Assembly: GCA_038049695.1 (NCBI GenBank)
Contig: CP142451.1
Span: 70,262,001 to 70,326,000, forward strand
Origin: Cinnamomum chago
Lineage: Eukaryota; Streptophyta; Magnoliopsida; Laurales; Lauraceae
Length of the DNA stretch: 64,000 nt
Reading direction: 5' to 3'
A model generated the notes under the pieces. It searched no databases. It saw only the letters and a program-made list of their open reading frames with translations, and had not been told where the DNA came from. This document shows, piece by piece, positions 12,000 through 21,915 of the stretch. The translations under genes were made by a program, and so were the position numbers. The first letter of the stretch is position 1. The number at the start of each line of letters is the position of its first letter.

Positions 12000-13700
12000 A
12001 ATGAATTCAAGGATGTCTTCGCTTGGAGTTACAAAGAAATGCCTAGACTAGATCCGTCAATAATAGTTCACTACTTAGACATACGGCCTGGATCTCGCCC
12101 CCACAAGCAGCCGCAGAGAAAATGTGCCCCGGACCACATCGAGAAAATAGAAGCAGAGGTCCAAAAGATGCTAAAAGTCGGATTCTTAAGAGAAGAGCAA
12201 CACCCGGAATGGCTGGCCAATGTCGTCCCAATGACCAACAAAAACAACCAGATCCGGGTCTGCATTGACTTTAAGGATTTGAACAAGGCTTGCCCAAAGG
12301 ACAACTTCCCATTACCTCTCACGGAGATAATGGTTGACAATTCTTACGGATTCAAGAGGATGATCGGCTTCTCGAGGTATAACCAGATTAAGATGAACCC
12401 GTCTGATGAAAAGCATACATCGTTCAGGACCCCATTCGGGGTATATTGCTATACCATCATGCCATTTGGTCTCAAAAATGCCGGCGCCACCTATCAGAGA
12501 GCGATGATGAAAATCTTCAAAGATATGCAACGCAAAACAATGGAAAGCTATGTCGATGATTTGGCAGTAAAAGCAGGCTAGGTAGCGATCACCCGGATGA
12601 TCCCAAGGAGGTCTTCTAGCGGCTGAGAAAGTATAATTTAAAAATGAACCCACTCAAGTGCTTCTTCAGGGTGACCTCAAGAAAGTTTTAGGGTTCATAA
12701 TTCGAAAAGATGGAATACAATTGGACCCGGCCAAAGTGGAAGCCATACTAAAAATGCCCAGCCCATCAACAATAAGGAATTGAGAAGCCTACAGGGAAGG
12801 CTAGCCTACATACGTAGGTTCATATCCAATCTCACAGGAAGGTGCGGGCCATTCTCTGAAATCATGAAGAAGGGTATCACATTCGAATGGAACTCAAATG
12901 CGAAGCAACCTTCAGACAGCTGAAGGAGTACCTCACGCGACTCGCAGTCTTAATGGCACCCATCCGAAAGAGGGATCTTATCCTGTACACTGAGGCACTG
13001 GACCATTTTGTGGGCGCACTCCTGGCTCAAAAAAATGATGACGGACAAGACGTAGCCCTCTACTACCTCAATCGAGTCATGATTGGGGCAGAACACAACT
13101 ACCCTCTGGTAGAGAAGGAATTCTTGGCCCTGATGTTCGCTCTAAACAAGTTATGACACTACCTGATGTTACATCGAGCGCAGCTGGTGTCAAGGATAAA
13201 CCCCGCTTAAGGTGTTGATGACCAAGGCGGGCCTGCTTGACCCCAGGATGGCCAAATGGGTGTTGTTACTCTCTCAGTTCAATATTGATTATGTCCCACA
13301 AAAGGTTGTGAAAGGCTAGGCATTGGCCGACTTCTTCGTAGCACACCCGTTGCCCGAGGGATCCCAACTTATGGAACCGTTACAGAACGAGACTCCCCCT
13401 TCTGTATAGGTGTTGATGACTCAGGAGGCATGTTGGCAGCTGTTCTTTGATGGAGCCTCTCATACAACTCGGAATGGGGGCATCAGGCGTGGGCATCCCT
13501 TTTATATCTCCCCATGGCGATTTGATACCCCACGCATTCACTATAACGAAGTATTGCTCTAACAATATCGCGAATATCAAGTCGTGATCATGGGGATGGA
13601 AATCGTGCTAACAATGGGGATCAGGCGTCTAGAAATCTTTGGAGATTCCTAGCTAATAGTAAACCAGATCAATGGGGAATATGAGGTAAGGAAACCTGAC
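12000..13700 (+). mobile_element. Element C reverse transcriptase and two RNase H domains
   Basis: The reverse transcriptase core runs at about 12120-12590 (RVCIDFKDLNKACPKD, FGLKNAGATYQRAM, YVDDLAVK). The first RNase H is near 12870-13330. A second, archaeal-type RNase H is near 13420-13700 (LFFDGASHTTR, then a segment resembling RLEIFGDS). The double RNase H is a hallmark of the Tat lineage. The region is degenerate. Confidence 0.75.
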
Positions 13701-13705
13701 ATAAA

Positions 13706-13994
13706 TGTTAGGAATTTTGTGTATTGCAATTTGATGGATGCATTATCATTCTAGCATCATTTGAATTTACACGCATACATTGATTTAGAAATACTTGAAA
13801 TCTTGATTTATACATGCATTGTTTTTAAGACTGGTAAAAATGTTGATTTATGCATGTTTTGATTTTAAACTTGGATGCAATTCATTTTGAAAACAAATTT
13901 TATCAAATCAAGCTAGCCTTTGTTTGATATCTTTCAAGTCTTTTTAGGCTTTTTATGTTTCATGTTTTTAAACCTCTTAGTTTGATTTAGTGGC
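13706..13994 (+). mobile_element. Copia (SIRE/Maximus-like) LTR piece inside element C
   Basis: It starts TGTTAGGAATTTTGTG and matches the first ~430 bp of the solo LTR at 366, with internal length differences, ending at GATTTAGTGGC. Flanks read ATAAA on the left and GTAAA on the right. These might be an imperfect duplication, but the right edge is not a normal LTR terminus. Confidence 0.7.
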
Positions 13995-14019
13995 GTAAAT
14001 GCCGGATCTGGGAACTTAG

Positions 14020-15594
14020 GAGGCAATTGCAGACTGCGTTGGCGAAAGCCCCACGATCGCCAGAGTCGGGATCCTCCCTGCAAAGGAAGATTGGAGGCAA
14101 CCATTCACAAGCTTCCTGAAATATGGGATCCTCCTGGAAGACATGAAAGAAAATGTTAGCAACAGGAGAAGGGCACCCTATATCTACTTTAATGAAGCAT
14201 CAGGACTCCTGTACTACAGATCATATGATGGGGTATTGCTCAGATGCCTCTCCGAGGAAGAAGGAAAAAAGATGCCGATCGAAATACAAAGCGGCATATA
14301 CGGGGCCCATCAGCCAAGGCTAAAACTGTACGAAAGGGTGCGGCAACAAGGATATTACTGGCCAACTATGGTCCAAGATTCAATGGAACTCGCCAAAAGA
14401 TGCGAAGAATGCCAGAAGCATGCGAACTACATACATCGCGCACCAGAACCATTAAATCCAACCGTCCCCTCTTGGCCTTTTGACATGTGGGGTATCAATG
14501 TAATTGGACCTATCACCCGACCTTCCAGTCAGGGTCACTGGTTTATACTGGCCGCTACCAACTATTTCAGCAAATGGGCCGAGGCTATCCCGCTCAATGT
14601 GGTGGAAGCAATGAGTCTTATGGATTTCGTAAAGAAAAACTTGGTATACAGATTCGGAGTACCCAGAAGAATCATTCAAACAATGGTCCCCAGTTCCAGG
14701 ATTATCGTTTCCAGAGGTTGTGCAGAAAACTCAGAATCGAAAGTCATCGCTCCTCCCCATATAACCTTGCAGCAAATAGCCTAGCAGAGGCATTTAACAA
14801 GACGATATGCAAAATCCTTAAAACGGTGGTATCTAGGAATAGGAGGGAGTGGAGCGAGCGGCTACCAGAAGCACTATGGGCCCAATAGGCTCGACCCCGT
14901 TCTTTTTGGTGTACGGAGCAGAAGCAGTGCTCACTGTTGAAATACAGCTACCAAACCTACATGTAGCCATAAGTGATCGCCTGATCAAGGAAACTAAAGA
15001 CATGCTGAGGATAAGAGAACTCGAGTCTCTAGATAAAACACGATTAGAGGCCAGGCAAAACATTGAGCAGTATCAGGCGAGAATCTCTGCCTCCTTCGAT
15101 AAGATGGTCAAACACAGATACTTCAAAAAGGGCGATCTTGTCCTCACAGTAAAAAAAACCTATGAAAACCACATTCAAATCAACTAGAAAGTTTGAAACT
15201 AGGTGGGAAGGACCCTACGTGATAGATATCGTCTATACGAATGGTGCTTATCACTTAAGGGATGTAAATGGGACCAAGCAAGAATTGCCAATCAACGGCA
15301 AGTTCCTCAAGAAATATTATCAATAAAAGAAATGAACGGGCACTTTCAGAAGCCCCTTTATCCATTAGCTTGATGCTCCCATTTTTTCTTTTTTTATATA
15401 GTTCCTTCAAATAGAGGACACGGGCTGATCAAACTCGATAACGCGCCTAAAAAAGGGCACAGGCTTGAAAAAAGCACAAGCCTAAAAAAGGCACAACACA
15501 AACAGCCTACAAAAAGGCGACTCGGCTGAAAAAGGCGCCCCAACCAATAAGGACAAAGCGGATTACGCAATACTACAAAATGGGCAAAACACAC
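14020..15594 (+). mobile_element. Element C integrase and start of its 3' region
   Basis: The HHCC zinc-binding stretch is near 14300-14430 (QGYYWPTMVQDS, then CEECQKH). The catalytic core follows near 14470-14890 (FDMWGINVIGPI, NYFSKWAEAIPL, PFFLVYGAEAV), and the C-terminal part runs to about 15320. After it comes a low-complexity tail of GCACAGGCTT / AAAAAGGC words to 15594, where solo LTR 1 is inserted. The region is broken. Confidence 0.75.
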
Positions 15595-16914
15595 TGTAAG
15601 ACCCCGACCCGAGAGAACTCGATTAGTACTAATTAAGTCGTGTGTTAGTTCTAAGCTTGATTAGTGATTTTGGCTAAGTTGGGTTTGGAATAGCTTTTGA
15701 AATAGTTTTTAGGGAATTTCGATTGTCTTGTGTTAGTGAGACCCTTTGGGGGTTCCTTTTTATGACCATGCATGCGCTTGAGGATTTATCGGAGATTTTG
15801 CATTCATTGTTTTAATCTCATCTTATTAGTATTGTTAATCCTTACAACTTTTATGTTGATCCCGTCCCCGTTCGAGATCCCGAAACCCGATTTCATAGCC
15901 TTGAGGGCAAAACAGTCATTGTGCACAAAATCTGTACTCAAAACTTGATATTCCCAAAACCCGTGAAACATATACTTTTTGGAAACTAGATATTCCAACG
16001 ATCACTTTTCTCTTCTTCGTCGAATTCATTAGAAGCCCCGAGAGCCATGAATCCAGCCCAATTAGATTTCTAGTGGTGGAGCCCACTCCCCATTTGTGTA
16101 TAAGGAAACCCTTTTCCCTTCCATTTCCTTTTTCCAGCACAAGAGAGTGGATCTAGGGTTTTCCATTGCCTTCTTCTTGCTCTTGCTTTCCATCACCAAA
16201 CTCACCACCAACCTTGCACAAATTGAGAGGAGGAGATCATCACCTTCTTCATCATCACCATAGCTCTCTATTGGTACCATTGCTAGAGAAAACCCTCCAT
16301 TACAAGACTCCTTTTGAGCTCACCTTGTCCATTAGAGGACCTTGCAAGTAAGTAACCCTTCTCTTCTTCTAGAATTGTGTTCTCCTAGCTTAAGGGAATC
16401 TCCATCTTTGTTATTGAAGCTTCTTTCTTCCTATTCTATGTTTTGACTCTTTAGGGTTTTATTTTCGGATTTTCCTTGTAGCTTGGACCTTTGATTTAAA
16501 GGACTTGTTAGAGCTTGATTTGCTTACTAGAGACCAAGGCAAGTGGATGAATGATTTTTCCTAAGCTTTCATTGACTTTGGATATTTTCCATTAATGCAT
16601 AGTTATTGCTTTGTTTTGAAATGAATGCTCATGATAGGGTATTAATGGTACATTTATGGTCCAAGAGATGTGTTGGTTCATAGCATTTAATTCCTCTTGT
16701 TTTGTCTCAAATACATATCTTATGTGAAATGGTTTCCTTCTTTATTTCCTTGTGATTGGATGTGATATGGATGGAGGAGAATGGGATGGATGTGGTGAAA
16801 GATTTGATGTTATTTGAATGGAGTTTTAAACTCCTCATCTGATGTATAAAAGTGGCTAAAAAGGGGTTGTAGAAGGAAGAGATAGAGAGGAGCTGAACTG
16901 GTCCGGAATCAGTT

Positions 16915-17200
16915 TCTGGACAGTTCGCTCGAGCGAACATGACACTTCGCTCCAGCGACCTGTCCAGAGAAGGGTTCGGAGCATTCCAGTAGCTTGGTCG
17001 CACGAGCGTACCCTTTGTCGCTCAAGCGGACATCCCAAAACCTGTTCCAGAGAGTTGTTCGTTCAAACGCACTAAAAACTCCGCTCGACCCAATGAGTTC
17101 GCTTGAGCGACCTCAACTTCGCTCGAGCGAACCCACCCAGGCAACCATTCCAGAGAGCTCCTCGCTCGAGCGAACTCTCCGGTTCTCTCGAGCGATGAGG
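16915..17200. repeat. Five pairs of TCGCTCGAGCGA-type palindromes in solo LTR 1
   Basis: Ten self-complementary words form five pairs. Centres are 16930/16952, 17003/17023, 17064/17086, 17104/17124 and 17167/17189, giving spacings of 22, 20, 22, 20 and 22 bp. A CCAGAGAG-like spacer precedes most pairs. Confidence 0.88.
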
Positions 17201-18051
17201 GTTGTCTGTCATGGGCTATGTTTGGGACCACGTCTAACTATTTCAACGTATTGGGACTATTCTTTGGGAACCCCTCTATGTAAAGGAAATTTTCTAAGCA
17301 ATGTATGAAGCCATTCGTGAAAGAAACCATATCACAAAGATGTCATTTGAGGTTTTGAAAATTCGGAGTGTCACTACAAAAAAAATGTCTTAATGAGTCA
17401 CTTTTAAAGTGTCTTAAAAAGTGGTTTGTATCGCTTTTCTGGTTACTATGCAAGCGTCTTATCTGCCGGCGTCACTAAAAGTTCGCAAAAGCGTCTCAAG
17501 AAATGCATTTGTTGTGTCAGTTTCTGTTACCAAAGTGACACAAAAAAATGGTTACTTGTGTCACTTTAAACCCAAAAGTGACACTGAAATAACTTAGAAG
17601 CGTCACAAGAAAGATAACTTCTGTCATCAGTTGTGACAGTTTCCATTGAAGCGAGATACAATCAACATCTGTAGCAATGATCAATATGTTGTTTTCGGAA
17701 CAAAAGTGACACAAGTAGTCATCTGTTGTGACACTTTCCATAGAAGCGAGATACCATCCTTTTTTTTTTTAAATAAAAATGCAATATATACATTACTAAT
17801 AACATGCTGCAGTATGGATACACTTTCAAATCACTAAACCTGCCTTACAAAAGATGCAAAAAGATATAGATAGCAACATTCAATAAGAACCATTTCATTA
17901 ATTGAAAATTAATCACCATTCACATTAAGGAACGTGCTTGCTCGTCCACGCACTAAATCAAACAAACTATTCAAAACATAGCCAATTTGAATCCATCCAT
18001 AATCCAAACTATTTACATTAACCTTCGAATTCGTAACGAAAGCACGTGGTT

Positions 18052-19328
18052 TAATGTACTGAGTACTAGCATGCACGTCTGCCAAGCTATGCCTCGAAAA
18101 TGAGCTGTTAGCAGGTAATCTTGGCACAACACGAACATTCCGAAGTGCTTCCCACCCAGATGAGAGTGTTGACTGCAAATTTGACAAACGTGTTCGAAGT
18201 GATTCCAACTTCAAAACTGGAGGTTTTAGAGATGCAAAACTGCATCCAGGAGACATTTCAATGGACATCTTCACTCTACGAACTGCACAAGAAAAAGTTT
18301 AAGCCTGAATCCAAATGAATGATTGTATAATACAAGTACATAACCACACACACATACACACACACCAAGAGAGAAAAAAAAAGAAGGAAGCATTACATTA
18401 AAATTCCTCAATCAGGCTTGAGAATAGCCTGATGCATGGACTCTTCGATGTGTTGTGTGAAATGTATGTGTTTCCAACAAAAGTATCAGATTACTACGAT
18501 TGAGAACTTCAGTAGTTAACAACAATGACTCATGGAAACATATAACTACCTTGGACCTTCATTTTGCCAATGGTTTTCTTGGGTTTAGGCATCGTTCCTT
18601 CACTAACAAGCTCTGTTGATCGTTTTGCCAGTAGCTCTTCCTCTGATTGCAACAAGGTCTGCTGCAAACTATATCACCAGTAATAGGGAAGAAATGAAGG
18701 GGATTAGAATGGAAGAAAATCAAGAGTCCATGTCAGTAACTGGCATACTAATTATTTAAAAATCAGATATTAACCTAAAGAATTACATTTAATAAAATCA
18801 GTGCAAACAACACTTGATTCTATTCTGTTACATTTACACATAACCTGAACTTTGGGTTTATTCTATTCTATTTTCAAAAATTGTATCAGATTTAACTAAA
18901 AGAGGAAAAAAGGGAAGATGGAATGGAACTTACCCAAATGCACTTCTCAAGAGTGCACATTCATTTTCCAAAAAGAGAGGAGCTTCTTCTGTACAACCTC
19001 TGGCCCACGAATGAAGGCAAAGACGGACACATGCATCATATGAAACCACAGAATGCCACGTCCCTTGTCCGCTGAAACCAGAAATTAACAAGATACATAA
19101 TTATCAATGAAAAGAAAGTAAGATTGAAACCAACCTACATCTACCACACACTTAGTAACAGTAATCCAAGTCAGTTGGGTTTTTTTATGGAAGCAGATGG
19201 ATGAAATCCAGAACCAAGTTAAATTCCAATTTCCAACAGCCTTGATTACAATATACCTTGCATGAAAAGTGGGAAGACGAACTGGTATCGATCCTGCAGG
19301 TGCAGCTGCTTCCGCACCAGCAGTAGTC
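18052..19328 (-). pseudogene. Captured host-gene fragment (four exons) inside the CACTA element
   Basis: Read on the minus strand, the exons are 19328-19257, 19071-18934, 18668-18550 and 18282 to about 18052. Every boundary has AG/GT splice sites and the phases match, giving one continuous reading frame: AEAAAPAGSIPVRLPTFHAS, then WHSVVSYDACVRLCLHSWAR and PLFLENECALLRSAFG, then LLQSEEELLAKRS and PKPKKTIGKMKVQ, then VRRVKMSIEM and ESLRTRLSNLQSTLSSGWEA. From memory this matches a conserved plant-specific family of unknown function (Arabidopsis At5g65440/At4g24610-like); a database search would settle it. Homology stops after ASTQYIK near 18052, where unrelated sequence continues to 17909, so that point is probably the capture breakpoint. 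It is a fragment and unlikely to do the parent protein's job. Whether a further exon lies near 19925-19978 is unclear: its phase does not fit. Confidence 0.82.
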
Positions 19329-20364
19329 CTGTTAAGTAGCAATAAACTCATCTTTTAAATTTATAATGCACATAACGCAACTTCTTGTACATAGTAGTAA
19401 ACATGTATGTGTTCAATAACATGTATGTGTTAAAACATGAGAATTGGTTCAAAACAGATGTCTAAATGATCCCTTCTCAAGAAAAGCTTTGTATGACAAA
19501 AGGGGCACAAGCCGCACAACCAAAGCATTCATCTCTTATGCATCACCAATTGAACAAGATATTTAACAGGCTCTCATCAAGCAAAGGAATATTAACACCA
19601 GTTGTCATCATAATAAAATTAGAAACAGTGACAGAAGCGGCCATTATCTTATTACCACTAAGGAGTGTTCCAGATTTCTCCTTTCTAACATATGTTAATG
19701 TCTCACTTGATTGCACCAAAGAGAACTATTAAAAACAACAAGAAAAATCCCACACAAACAAAGAGAACTACACTGAGATGCCAAAAGAAAGTAACAGTTG
19801 AAAATGTAATACCATTCACTCTCAAGGATGGTCAAGGCGATATAATTTCCACTTTTAAAGGATCCGAATCTGCTTTGCCTCATCAAAGAAATTGGAAAGC
19901 TCAAAAAAAATATATATACTTACTTCTCCACCAAAGGGCAAGGTTAAACCAGTTGTAGGCAGAACTACATATATCCTGAATACACCAACAGAGAATAAAG
20001 GCGTAATCCTCTTAGACTGGTAAAAATTCAAACAAAAACTAATATAGAAAATTTCAAGAGACATGCATTAGAGGATTAATTGATGTAAATTTAAAAAAAA
20101 AAACTGCTTAAGGTGCAACCCTCAGGCAATGGGGCTGATCAATAGAGCCCTCCATCTACATGGCAAAACAAAAGAAAGAAACTATTAGTCCTTTCAAGAT
20201 TTTAGGCAATGTCATGTATTGATAGATGTACTATAAAATCTGTCTTCAGTTTAAGAATATAACATAACTTAAAAAAAAATGAATCAACTTTAGGTTTATT
20301 TTGAATGATTCACACTAAATCCATGTCAGAAGTATGGGGCTGGGCAAAACCCATTTTAGATTTT

Positions 20365-20582
20365 TTAAAACATGATGTCTAATATCATAGAGAGACTTGA
20401 GAATGCACTTTGGTTGTTAAAAGAAAACCCAAAGCAGAACTTTAAGCGTCCAATGTCATGGACAAACTTGAGATTGCTCTTTGGGTGCTTCAGACAAAAC
20501 CCAAATCAGAATCTCAAGTGTTTAATATAATAGACAGATTGAGATTGTGTTTCAGATAAAACCCAGATCAGAACTTCAAAGA
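20365..20582. repeat. Three diverged tandem units of about 70-75 bp in the CACTA
   Basis: Each unit carries an AGACTTGAGAATG / AAACTTGAGATTG word followed by AAAACCCA(A/G)A(G/T)CAGAA. Divergence is high, so the units are old relative to each other. Confidence 0.65.
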
Positions 20583-21540
20583 CGAGCAAAGTCCAATACA
20601 ATTTTATGCACCTCATCATCTTCTATCTAGCATTACTTCTGTAATTTTAAAATCTACAAACAGTCATGTTCAAAGAGTTCTAGTATTCACTTTGCAAATC
20701 AGAAACCAAACACAAATCTACAAACAGTCATGTTCAAACAACAGCCCCTGATCATCACCAAATAATCATCATCATCTCCCTACCAAACACAAATAGTCCA
20801 TACACCAAAATGACACAGAATTACATTTTCAGATAAGTTAAGAGATCATTGAAAAATAAAATAAATAAAAAAACAGCAAAAAAAAAAAAAAAAAAACAAA
20901 AAACAAAAACTAAGAAGATTACAGTAACATCTCCATTTACAGATAAAAAAAAAAACACAAATACAAATCTTCCATTTTCATTTATAGTGCATCAAATATT
21001 TCAAAAAAGAAAAAAAATAAATAAAACCATTTAGACTAGAGCAGTAGACAGCTATCGTTTGGAGTTGAATAGATGGTTCGGTAAGAAAAGGACAAAGTCA
21101 AGCAGAGAGAGGAAAGCCCAAAATATGCAATCATCTGTAGATTAGAGACATCGATCTATGGGCGCTTTACAAAGTTGTAATCCTTGGTATAGAAAATTCC
21201 CTATAAGGAGTTTCAACAAATATATAGAAGTCTTTGAGGAATTTTTACAAATAGATAGATGTCGAAGGAGCTTGACCCGGAACTTCTGCACTCCATTTTT
21301 CACATTCAATTCTGAATCATTCCATGCAACTAAAAGAAGTTCCAGGAAGTAGCAGTGAATGCCCATTTTCCACCCAAACTGACTTTGACATGAAATTCTC
21401 ACCGCACAACCCTTCAAATCGGATCACCAACCTCACAGTTGAGACAACTCCACCCCCTCCTCCCTCTCCAAAATCCACCACGCATAAAATGCCCAAACCT
21501 CATTCTGCAGCCATGTTTCAAGGAAAAAGAAAAAAACAAG

Positions 21541-21915
21541 AAGAAATGGAAGAAGAGAAGGGGCGGGACCCACATACCTGGCAAGTTCTCCCTCATTCTC
21601 CTCCCTCTTCTTCTCTGTTGACCGCGCTTGGCCTACACCTGAAACGGCAGCAGCAGGGGTAACACAAAAAAAAAAAGAATGGAAGATGGCAGGGAGTGCG
21701 ATCCACATACCTGGGCTAACTGGCGAGCTCCCTTCTTCCTCCTCCCCTCACTCTGTTGTCACTCTCCCTGCTCCCCACTCGGCCTCCACCTAAAAACCAT
21801 GGCAGGGGATGTGCTGCTCGGTTTCCACCTCAAACCATGGCAGAGAAGTTAACAAAAAAAGAAAGAAAATAAGAAATGGAAGAAGAGAAGGGGCGGGACC
21901 CACATACCTGGGCCA
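21541..21915 (-). repeat. Repeated exon-donor-like blocks near the CACTA right end
   Basis: The block GAAATGGAAGAAGAGAAGGG + GCGGGACCCACATACCTGG occurs at 21543-21581 and 21873-21911, with a partial copy near 21678-21714. On the minus strand each reads CCAGGTATGTGG, a plausible AG|GTATGT splice donor. They could be alternative first exons for a transcript running into the captured exons; this is inference. Confidence 0.5.

Noticed and set aside
19925-19978. Possible fifth captured exon (a LPTTGLTLPFGGE-like stretch, minus strand)
   Set aside because: It has plausible AG/GT edges, but its phase does not fit the next captured exon, so it was left out of the gene fragment.
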